Positions 25,601-35,830 of a stretch of DNA of 64,000 bases are shown here, piece by piece. Numbering within the stretch: the stretch's first letter is position 1; each line of letters begins with the position of its first letter. Below the pieces are notes generated by a model that made no database searches, was not told the origin of the DNA, and saw only the letters and a program-made list of their open reading frames with translations. The position numbers were made by a program, and so were the translations under genes. The stretch comes from Prunella strophiata (lineage: Eukaryota; Chordata; Aves; Passeriformes; Prunellidae). The stretch spans positions 13,850,618 to 13,914,617 of the forward strand of contig JAZBQD010000013.1 in NCBI GenBank assembly GCA_036583965.1, in the 5' to 3' direction.

Positions 25601-28600
25601 GATAGGCAGACACAATTCCTAGCAGAGCTGCCTTTGGAAAAATCTTTGCCATGCCAATATAGTAATGAATTAGTTTGTACAGAAAACCTGTCTTCACTTG
25701 GAGAGACCAAGAGCACCTCACAAGAAGTAAGTTCTGATACAATGGAAACAGATTTAGCAGATCTTCTAGAAGATAAGATATTGCAAAATATGGCAAATTT
25801 AGGGGGGAAAAATTACTTTATACCTGTAACACATTATGCATACTGAAATTTGTATCTTTTCTCTTTAACCAGTGTTGAATACTGTTAATTACTTTTCTTT
25901 ACAATGAAAAATAGAAGTTCTAATCAATTCAAACCTTTAGTATCTGAGAGATCATATCAGCTAATGTGACAGTGATCTCTGGCTCTTCAGAGAAGGAGGC
26001 TCTCAGCAGGATCTTAAGACATCCTGTTATGGCTCAGGGTAATTAATGTTTTCCTGTTACTGCTGTACTGTGGACCAGAACAGGCTTAATTAAATCCTTC
26101 TGCTATGGACTGCAAAGCTGGATTTTTATATAAATATGTGGATGAACCACAAGTATTTTTTCACTGTCAGTTTTCATTGCTAATTTCTGGCATGTAAATT
26201 GGATAAAAGTCTATCTTCCTTTCAAGTATACTTTGAGAACTGTGTTTAAAATACCATTAAGAGGTAAATGCAAAAATAGCCAGATTTGCATAGTGGACCT
26301 TGAATCAGAGCTTACAAGAACTATATGACTTGGTAATCACCCCTGTAAAACAAATACAAAAATGTTAAAATACAGTCAGTTCAGAGAGTGACATCTGAGG
26401 TAAACCACTAAAACTTTAATCTTTTCATCTTCCCAAAAATCACCTTCTCAACTCCTGAATTCCCTCAGTGACTTTCTCAAAAACTTGATTATTCAACCAG
26501 TTTCTGGTCTTTGTGAGTGCAAAATTTGAATTTGCTTTGATTTGAGGTTCAATCCTTCCTGGAGTGAAACTAAAAAGGCAGGATATACATAAATGCCATT
26601 ATAATGTATAATACAAAAGTAGAAAAGAGCCAAAATTGCCTTAGTACTTCTCTGCAGCTTTCTATGCAGCTTTAGCAGTTAATTGAGCCTAATTTAGAGT
26701 TAATTGAGTTCTCTTTCATTCACAAAACTTCCAGGTATGGGGTGTGCCTTGTTTCTACCTTCACACCGATCTGTGGGTAAATTGCAAGAGCTTTCTGCCT
26801 CTAAATCCCATTTTTGTACACAGTGTAAACTCCAAGCAAAGAAAGTTTTGCACCTTTTGAGGGAGCTGTGCCACACAGAGGAGACCAGGCACTCCCAGGG
26901 GGATCAGCTTGGCCAGCCCTTGCCTCTGCCACCATGGCCAGTGCCATGGCCAGTGCCACTGGCCTTTGCTGCCATGGCAGTGATTCTGCAGGGGAACGGA
27001 GCTGTGCACAGCTCGGGCTGACAAACCTGAGTGAGCCTCATGGCAAAGCAGTGGCACAAAACCCAAAGCCCCAAAACTGGCAGGACACAAGTTACAGACA
27101 CTGTGTACAGCTGCCAGTCCCACACAAGCTGGACTCCAGACAAGTTGGAACTTGCCACTGAAAAGTGGAAATAGGAAAACCTGTATTTTACAGATGAATG
27201 GGACAAGACAAGATTAATGTTTATCTGAAAATTGAGAAGAAAATACCATTATTTGTTTTCTGGCTTAGTCTATTCTATTATAGTATTTGCATTTTCTCAT
27301 GTTTTGATGCTTGTGATTTTCTCCAAGAACATAAAAGTCTGCTGCAAAAACTGGGACAAGAGGCTGAGAAAAGATAATATTGTAAAGAAGAGCATCTCAC
27401 CATCTGTCCAGTGTGGGTTTTTTTCCCTACACATCGTGCAGAAGCAGAGGCCAGTTTTGGATACTTTGATCCTGAAAGGTTCAGAGTTCTAATTCAAAGT
27501 TATCTTTGTCTATGGAAAAAATAGCAGATGCTCTGCTAAGTGATGGCAGGATCCCAGAGATCATATTCAGAGCAGGAGCCACAAAGATAATTTAACCAGG
27601 ATGTCACTCCTATTGTGCAGAAGAGAGAATGGGAGCCAAACCAAACTAGTTCCCAAGATCACAATTTAAATAGAGAGAAACAGCCAGAATGGGTTCTATT
27701 ATCCTTTTCTCCCTCATGTAGCATATGCACCATTTTTATTTCTTTTCCACAAATGACACCCCCAGGTTACTCTTCTTATGCTACTGCATGGAACTGTTAT
27801 GGAGGAACCCATTCCAAGTAGGATTAATCTGGATAATCAGCTACAAACCATTTTTGTAATAAAACTTCTCTGTCTTAAAAGTTTGCACTACATTATCCTT
27901 TTTTTCCCCACCAAGTCAATAGTTCAGATTTTCTAAAAGATGAAAATGAAGTGTCCATTATGCTGGAGAATGTCAATGCTTCTCCTGTGTGATGTTCTGT
28001 TACTGCTGTAGTTGTCTGCCCACTGTCAGAGAGCTCTCTCATTTGCAGCCTTGCACACAAAGGAAATTCCTGTGTCCCAGTCACACACTGCAGCCTGGGC
28101 TGCACCATGAATGATGAATGATGCTCAGCAGCCACTCCCCAGCCCTTTCTCCTTCAGCCAAGTTCTGACTCTAACATCAGACAGGATGAGGAAAGTTTAT
28201 AGCTGCTAAAATAGCATGGGCTTAATTTCAGTCTTACTCATGCCAATTTGCTAAAGCAGCTCAAGAGACAATGTTTGCATCAACTTAAGAGGTCCTTGAA
28301 ATACTCTGGAGAGTAAGAGAGAGCTCCCATCACTTCTGTAGTGGCTGATCATGTGAGAAATACAGCACTGGTACCAGCCCAGCAAAGCCTTTCAGCACAT
28401 ATCTATTTTTAAGTTCTGTGTAGACTTAAAATAAGTTTCTTGTATGAGGCTGTAAAGCAAAATGAAAAAAAAAAAGATGAAGTAGATGGGCAATTCATCT
28501 GTTGAGTAGAAGTGAGCACATGTAAGTAGATGTAAATGACAGAAAAGAGGACAATATAGAGACAGAGAATTGCTGTCATTACCATAGCAACAGCAGCATA

Positions 28601-28736
28601 GCAATTATGTGAAACACCACAGATAGGAAAAAAACATTACTTATTTTTACCTGTAATTTCATGTCTTATGGCATATTTGCTTTAACTCTAGACATTACAC
28701 AAAGTGTGTGAATCTTTCCCTTTCCCATACCAATTC
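22678..28736. other. Unique non-coding sequence
   Basis: No gene recognised in about 6 kb. Points of note are a pair of identical AGTTAATTGAG 11-mers at 26677-26687 and 26698-26708 (21 bp apart), and a GC-rich pocket at about 26880-27010 that contains a small 12-bp repeat. Open frames in the GC-rich pocket run on both strands and look like chance. Confidence 0.6.
26932..26964 (+). repeat. Short 12-bp tandem repeat, ~2.7 copies
   Basis: The 12-mer CCATGGCCAGTG is present twice in tandem and followed by a partial, altered copy. The first ATG sits in the sequence GCCACCATGG (26928-26937), a perfect match to the vertebrate start-codon consensus, and opens a 75-codon frame ending at 27161. That frame has no recognisable domain, and the match is probably a coincidence of the repeat. 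Confidence 0.8.
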
Positions 28737-28840
28737 AATCATAGAAATGCTTGGGTTGGAAGGACCCCAAAGATCATCTACTTCCAACCCTCTGCTGTGG
28801 GCAGGGACATCTCCCACCAGCCCATGAGCATCCCTCCAGG
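28737..28840 (-). mobile_element. CR1 LINE fragment, 3' end, 5'-truncated
   Basis: Read on the plus strand, the segment starts with AATCATAGAAATG, continues TTGGGTTGGAAGGACC, then AAAGATCATCTA and CTTCCAACCC, and ends with a CTCCCACCAG-type stretch. From memory this is the reverse complement of the CR1 3' end in birds, including the ATTCTATGATT-like terminal repeat. The element therefore lies on the minus strand with its 3' end at 28737. Only about 100 bp remain, typical of the severe 5' truncation of CR1 copies. No reverse transcriptase or endonuclease coding sequence is present. The subfamily cannot be assigned by eye. Confidence 0.85.
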
Positions 28841-31800
28841 AAAAAAAATAGGCTGCCTAAATATTATCTTTCTGGACTGACATTAGGGGCAAGTTATGGC
28901 CACATAAGCCATTCGATGACTTAAAATCATTGAGGAACACAATTTTCTTTAGAAAAGTCAAGTGGGTTTATGCTGGAATGGAATAGCTATGAAGCAGTTT
29001 AATAAAACAATTTTTGCAATAGCAAATGCCTCAGCTTATCTTCAGAACTTATTTAACTGGAAAGAGCCTTTTATAGCCATGTAAATTCCAACACATCACC
29101 AAAACTGCTGATAACTGCTGGCTTGAGCATGAAAAATGGTCCTGTTATTATGCCATAAATCAGGATATGTTCTTGAACTAGAACAGAGTGCACTGCCAGT
29201 GGCACTGGAGGAGTGGTGCTCCCTGGGTGGAATTAAAATGGGGAGGGAAAAATGTTACCTGCAGACATCAAACAGCACCTGTGCAGCACTGCAGAGAGAG
29301 AAAGAGGAAAAAAACCAACACATCTTCCTGTCCCTCTGTATTCATTTTTCTCATTCAACCAACTCTCCAGCATGTTGACCTACATCTATTACTGCCTTTC
29401 CTGGTTAAGGAAAAAAGACTTCCAAGCCTTTGAATAACAACACATGAGGTCTGCATTCACTTTAAGTGGAAAGTATTACAAACTCTAACCCGTTTAAAAT
29501 ATTCAAACCATTATTATCCACTTTCATCACTCTTTCCATATTTTGTCCTATATTTTTTGCCAAAACAGAACCTGTTATATAAGTTTTTATGCCTCATTTG
29601 CATGTTCCTTCAAATACATTTCTATTAATTGATTTTTCGCGGTCTTCCAAATTTAGCTCCTGCCATTTTTTTATTTAATTTTTTTCCCCCGCCCAAAACT
29701 TTTTGCAGTCTGCTGGTTTTGAATTAGCCCTTATTTAACATTTCCAGGTCAACCATTTGGCTGGCAATAACATGCATTTTTGAACAACAGCAGGGAAAAC
29801 AGGCTCTCCCCTGGGACAGAGCAGGAAATGCTGCAGCATTTGCAATGCCAGGCAGCAGGTTCTGCACAGCTGCACTCAGGCTCAGTCCTTTCAGGTCAGT
29901 ACCAGTCCCACAGAATTACCAGCTCTTACCATTTGCAGTACTTGTTTTCAGCCCTTTGGGGCAAACACCAAGTGCTCTAAGGAAAAAGGACATTAATTAG
30001 CAATTAGCCTGGGTGGACACAGCTGAGGAGAAAGGAAAGCATCACCAATAAGATTGTAAATGTTTAGAGTTCAGGTTATGGAATTACAAGATGGAAAGCT
30101 TCATTATGAAATCACATGAGCTTATATATTGTAAGTTTATAAAAAAGGGGAGAGCATGTGATTCAAGATCAGACTGCTTCTGGCAGAGCTCTGGGTCCAG
30201 AGAAATATCTAAGAGAGTTTGCCTTGGGCTGACACTGTCAGCACAGCCTTTCTCAAAGACTCACCCCACTTAGGCAAGGCAGGAGATCAGGTAGATGATT
30301 TCAAAGAAAATAAAATATTTTGTGTCTACCTCTTTGCACAGGAGTCTGAGACTGTACAATGAACAGATAAATGACCTTATGACAAATCCTTCAGCTTTGT
30401 GAGTGTCCTGAGTAACTTCTTTCCTTATCACAGCTAGAATGGGAAGAAAAGACACCTTGTAATCTATTGAGAGGGGCAGAGGGGTCCACCACTGATATTT
30501 CTGCATCATTTGGAGCTAGGACTATGGAGATAATACCAGACAAGCCAACGTTTGCTCTCATTCCTTTCTGTGGATGCTGCTGTGCACCCAACATGCCTCA
30601 GGCAAGCTTTGTCTCCCAGTCTCTGGTGGGAAAAGCATTTTCTTTTCATAAGAGGGGAGTCACACCTGTCTGGACCTGAATGATTATTTTTGCCTCTTCT
30701 TGAGAGACTGGCAGGCTGCTCTGGAATTTTGGTGGAATTCAGACCGTGGTAGCCTCTATGCCCATTGGTCCAGGTTTAAAGTACCATTCAAGACAGAGGT
30801 GAGATTTTGTTTAAAAATGGAAAAGGTTCAGGCATTAAGACTTGAATACAAACCTACAGTAACACCACAGTTAAGTTACTCTGAAATTGTTTTGGTGAAC
30901 TAAGGCATCAACACAAGTTGTCTTTTTTTCTTGGCTAATCATACTTAAACCTTCTCAAAATGATTTGTGATCATTCCCATAACATCATCAAAATGTACTG
31001 CCTTTCTTTACAAATAAGTAGATGTTTCTACTGGGTTTCACCATTCATTGTCATCATTTGCTTGGACACCTTATATTACCAGAAAAATATCACTACATAA
31101 ATGATAGGATCTGTATTTTAGCACACCCATAACTCACAATATTTGATTGTGTCCAGATGCAGAATAAATATTTTGTACTCGAGCTCCCTACCTGCCCAGG
31201 ATCTGCAGCACTTCATGAGCTTGAAAAGTAACACCTCCCTGAAGCTGTGGGTACAAATGCCATGCACAGTGGAGATTTAAGGATAGAAATTCCACTGAAG
31301 ACAGCCAACAGACTCCTCACAGCCACAGGAAAAGACAGATCATTTCCTACAGTACCAAAGCAACCTTGAACAGAACCACAAACCAGCTGCATTTTCAAAC
31401 CACCTGCAGGCAGCAGAGAGAGGACAGGAGTCAAGAAGAAAAAAAATCCTCAAAATTATATTAGAAATACATTTTAGTATAATTCAGAACTATAATGAGA
31501 TTGTAAATTAAGATCTGCATAAACATATGGACATTTACCCAAAGTAAAGAATCATCTTTCCATTTCATTCACAGAAATGAATATATATTTGGGCAGGAAA
31601 TCATTAGGAATAATTAATTTGCATGAACATACATTGTAATTTTTCTAATTCGGCTTTATAGCATTACCCACTACAAAATAGCACTCCAAACAAATTAAAA
31701 TGTTCAACTGCAGCTGCAACAATAATTTTTGTAAAGTACAACGTTAAAGTACTCACAAGGTCAAGGGAATCAGAGACACCTGAATGAGGCAGTGAAGCTT

Positions 31801-32523
31801 TAAAGTACTCCTGAAGCTGGGAAATTACACACACAGACACATGTCCCACCTCAGGATGCTCAGGGACTGTTTTTCTAAGCAGCTGCTTGAGCTGCCATTA
31901 CAAGCACTATTGAAATCACAGCAAATTCAAAAGCAATTTTGATTTTCTTCTCTCAAGTGACACCATGTAGCTCTGGGTTAAATTACTTTCAGATGCTTTA
32001 AATGTAACTTAAAACATACCACTTACAATCAGGAAAACATTATTGTTTATGAATGTTTTATAATGATACTATGGAAAAATACATCTTTGCTCAGATGATG
32101 GCAAAAAAAGAAATATAGAAAAAAAGCCTTAGAATGCTACTACATGCCAGGTTACTCCCATTAAGTCAGGGGACTGCAATCACTCTTTTATTTGTACCCA
32201 GCAGTACCAGATAGGAAAATGACACTAACTTAAAATAGCTAACAACTCCAAAAATTATTCTAATTGGTTTTTAAAAATATTAATAATTAAAACTTACTTC
32301 CAAAAATGGATCACACATAATTTGAATGTCTACAAAGCCTTGCAGGAGCTGGGAATGTAGAAAGAATCAACATGCAGAGAAATTAGACTTATAAATTTTG
32401 TAGCTTTTTATTCACCTCAGTGGAGATACCAATAGCACAGATTAGTAACTGATGATGATTTAAATTTCTTTCCAGACACTGTGATGAAATTATCATCATC
32501 AGAGCAGCCACCACACAAAGAAG
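28841..32523. other. Unique, A+T-rich non-coding sequence
   Basis: No gene, RNA or further transposon seen in about 3.7 kb. At 29570-29720 a T-rich stretch contains an octamer ATTTGCAT (29596-29603) and two CpGs in otherwise CpG-free DNA. It has the look of a conserved non-coding element, but this is only an impression. The stretch ends at the left copy of the next direct duplication. Confidence 0.55.
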
Positions 32524-32904
32524 GGGAACATCTGGGAGCTGAAGTGATGATGTGATCCAGCAGTGTGAAGGAGCAGAGATCAAGCTTCAGCAGCCACAGC
32601 AGTTGCTGATAAAGACTGAGTGTAAACATCCCCTTCCCAGCCTGGAGGAGGAGCAGCACTGATGCTTCTGTTTATGAAATTAATAAGCCCAGGAAGTGCA
32701 GCCAGCCAAGACATCGGGCTATTAGCAGGAGCCCTGCTGGCACCCACTGAGCAAAAAACACCAAAGCTGTGACAGCAAATAAGGTTGAGGGGTTGGGGAG
32801 TTTTGCTTTGGTTTTTTTTTTGAAGTACATAGAGAAGTCAGCTCCATTTCAATGACTGCTTCCTCCACATCTGAAAATAAACACACAGCCCTCTATGTCT
32901 GTGG
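32524..32904 (+). repeat. Left copy of a ~380 bp direct duplication bracketing the 42-bp array
   Basis: About 381 bp beginning GGGAACATCTGGGAGCTG and ending CTCTATGTCTGTGG recur at 34404-34774, on the far side of the 42-bp minisatellite. Most of the alignment is identical. The differences are mainly indels: one G, one T, a T-run change, an A insertion, and a messier 8-10 bp change around 32658-32682. The segment contains no recognisable gene. The minus-strand open frame that crosses the right copy and the array is a repeat artefact. Confidence 0.93.
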
Positions 32905-34400
32905 ACAGCAGGATCAGGCAGCCAGGTGCATTCCCCCCAGACATGGACAGCAGGATCAGGCAGCCAGGTGCATTCCCCCCAGACATGGACAGCAGGATCA
33001 GGCAGCCAGGTGCATTCCCCCCAGACATGGACAGCAGGATCAGGCAGCCAGGTGCATTCCCCCCAGACATGGACAGCAGGATCAGGCAGCCAGGTGCATT
33101 CCCCCCAGACATGGACAGCAGGATCAGGCAGCCAGGTGCATTCCCCCCAGACATGGACAGCAGGATCAGGCAGCCAGGTGCATTCCCCCCAGACATGGAC
33201 AGCAGGATCAGGCAGCCAGGTGCATTCCCCCCAGACATGGACAGCAGGATCAGGCAGCCAGGTGCATTCCCCCCAGACATGGACAGCAGGATCAGGCAGC
33301 CAGGTGCATTCCCCCCAGACATGGACAGCAGGATCAGGCAGCCAGGTGCATTCCCCCCAGACATGGACAGCAGGATCAGGCAGCCAGGTGCATTCCCCCC
33401 AGACATGGACAGCAGGATCAGGCAGCCAGGTGCATTCCCCCCAGACATGGACAGCAGGATCAGGCAGCCAGGTGCATTCCCCCCAGACATGGACAGCAGG
33501 ATCAGGCAGCCAGGTGCATTCCCCCCAGACATGGACAGCAGGATCAGGCAGCCAGGTGCATTCCCCCCAGACATGGACAGCAGGATCAGGCAGCCAGGTG
33601 CATTCCCCCCAGACATGGACAGCAGGATCAGGCAGCCAGGTGCATTCCCCCCAGACATGGACAGCAGGATCAGGCAGCCAGGTGCATTCCCCCCAGACAT
33701 GGACAGCAGGATCAGGCAGCCAGGTGCATTCCCCCCAGACATGGACAGCAGGATCAGGCAGCCAGGTGCATTCCCCCCAGACATGGACAGCAGGATCAGG
33801 CAGCCAGGTGCATTCCCCCCAGACATGGACAGCAGGATCAGGCAGCCAGGTGCATTCCCCCCAGACATGGACAGCAGGATCAGGCAGCCAGGTGCATTCC
33901 CCCCAGACATGGACAGCAGGATCAGGCAGCCAGGTGCATTCCCCCCAGACATGGACAGCAGGATCAGGCAGCCAGGTGCATTCCCCCCAGACATGGACAG
34001 CAGGATCAGGCAGCCAGGTGCATTCCCCCCAGACATGGACAGCAGGATCAGGCAGCCAGGTGCATTCCCCCCAGACATGGACAGCAGGATCAGGCAGCCA
34101 GGTGCATTCCCCCCAGACATGGACAGCAGGATCAGGCAGCCAGGTGCATTCCCCCCAGACATGGACAGCAGGATCAGGCAGCCAGGTGCATTCCCCCCAG
34201 ACATGGACAGCAGGATCAGGCAGCCAGGTGCATTCCCCCCAGACATGGACAGCAGGATCAGGCAGCCAGGTGCATTCCCCCCAGACATGGACAGCAGGAT
34301 CAGGCAGCCAGGTGCATTCCCCCCAGACATGGACAGCAGGATCAGGCAGCCAGGTGCATTCCCCCCAGACATGGACAGCAGGATCAGGCAGCCAGGTGCA
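32904..34400 (+). repeat. 42-bp minisatellite, 35.6 apparently identical units
   Basis: A 42-bp unit containing GACAGCAGGATCAG, GCAGCCAGGTGCAT and a six-C run is repeated 35 times in full plus a 27-bp partial unit. I see no base difference between units. Because 42 is divisible by three and only one of six frames contains a stop, long open frames of 498-595 codons cross the array on both strands. They encode repeated 14-residue blocks such as DSRIRQPGAFPPDM (plus) and MSGGNAPGCLILLS (minus). No domain, splice structure or non-repeat coding sequence supports a protein. Each unit includes the E-box CAGGTG, 36 copies in all. The same unit in diverged form makes the array at 35831-36606. Confidence 0.97.
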
Positions 34401-34403
34401 TGT

Positions 34404-34774
34404 GGGAACATCTGGGAGCTGAAGTGATGATGGTGATCCAGCAGTGTGAAGGAGCAGAGATCAAGCTTCAGCAGCCACAGCAGTTGCTGATAAAGACTGA
34501 GGTAAACATCCCCTTCCCAGCCTGGAGGAGGAGCAGCCACTTGATGCTTTGCTAATAAGCCCAGGAAGTGCAGCCAGCCAAGACATCGGGCTATTAGCAG
34601 GAGCCCTGCTGGCACCCACTGAGCAAAAAACACCAAAGCTGTGACAGCAAATAAGGTTGAGGGGTTGGGGAGTTTTGCTTTGGTTTTTTTTTGAAGTACA
34701 TAGAGAAGTCAGCTCCATTTCAATGACTGCTTCCTCCACATCTGAAAATAACACACAGCCCTCTATGTCTGTGG
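34404..34774 (+). repeat. Right copy of the ~380 bp direct duplication
   Basis: This is the second copy of 32524-32904, offset by about 1880 bp and roughly 371 bp long. It begins straight after the last partial unit of the 42-bp array and ends at the same CTCTATGTCTGTGG sequence. There the left copy enters the array, whereas this copy enters unique DNA that starts CCAGCCAAGAGC. It is non-coding. Confidence 0.93.
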
Positions 34775-35830
34775 CCAGCCAAGAGCTCAGGCCAAGCACC
34801 CAGCACAGGTAGGTGACACATGAGGACAATGGAGCACCTGACTGGAAGCAGCTTGGTGGCAATGGGCTGACAGTTGGCTACATGGATACGAAATCACTTA
34901 ATATTTTAAAAATTGTGACATTCATATACACTTTATGGGTCTTGCCGAGGCTTTCTCTTAATTAATGGATTTTTACAGTAATTAGCAGAATTTGGGGTAA
35001 CTACTTCATGTCAAAGTATCAAAAAATAAAATTAATACACAGAACTGGTCAGCAGATGTCACTGTCTTGTCATTGCAACATGGCCAAAAGTACACAAATC
35101 ATCAGCAGAAAAGAAAATCTTATACACAAGCAAGAGAAAGTCTGGACCATGAAGTAATAGTCTCTTTGTTAGTCAGCAGAACTGGAAGAACAAGATGTCA
35201 TCATTTACTTTGTTTGTCCCCTCTGTTATAATCTCTGATTTATTACATTGGTTCCCTGAGGGCGTTCCCAGCACTAGTGGGTGTCACTTATCACCCTGCA
35301 GCTGTAGACACTTCAGATGACAGTGGCTCTGTGAAAAATGCTCCCAGTGACACCAGACAGGTCTGTATGGTCAAGATTACAGTAACAGTTGGACTCTCTG
35401 AGCACCTTCTTCCATTACACATCTTCTAGGAAAATTCCAGTTTTGTGAATATGTGTATCTGCTACAGATACACTTGCTCACCTACAGATGTAAGACACTA
35501 GCACTATCTTCCAGGATAAGGTCAGCATTTTATGGGCATGGAATATTTTCATGCATAAAAATAGTCTGTTCTTCCCTAAAGTGGCCACATTACAGTAAAC
35601 TGCCGAAAATCTCCACGTAAAACCTGCATGTTCCAGCTTGGTGTGCCTGAGAGCTATCTAACTACAAACATTCAAACCACAAGAGGTGGCATACCCAGAG
35701 AATGAATAATGCAATGTCTCTGCATATGTGCTGCCAGAAGGGTGAAACAAAAGCCTCCAAAATGCATCAGGATGCACAGCAGCATGAGCAGCACCATGGG
35801 AGAGGCAGCCCAGCTCTGAATGAGCTCCTG
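34775..35830. other. Unique spacer between the two 42-bp arrays
   Basis: About 1.05 kb of ordinary A+T-rich sequence that does not contain the 42-bp unit. No gene, RNA or mobile element is recognised. It separates the homogeneous array on the left from the diverged array on the right. Confidence 0.7.

Noticed and set aside
26546..26555. GGTTCAATCC as a tRNA or SINE B-box
   Set aside because: No A-box at the right distance and no acceptor or T-stem pairing in canonical geometry. The loop would be six rather than seven bases.
29596..29603. ATTTGCAT octamer as a POU-factor enhancer mark
   Set aside because: The same octamer occurs at several other places in the window (for example near 15227, 26284, 31618 and 53310), as expected in A+T-rich DNA, so on its own it carries no weight.
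32904..34400. CRISPR array
   Set aside because: Units are contiguous and identical with no variable spacers, and the window is animal DNA.
32849..34636. A 595-codon minus-strand open frame and three plus-strand frames of about 500-570 codons as repetitive protein genes
   Set aside because: All are produced by a 42-bp period with few stops. Several frames are open on both strands together, no domain or non-repeat coding sequence is present, and the ends run into duplicated non-coding flank.
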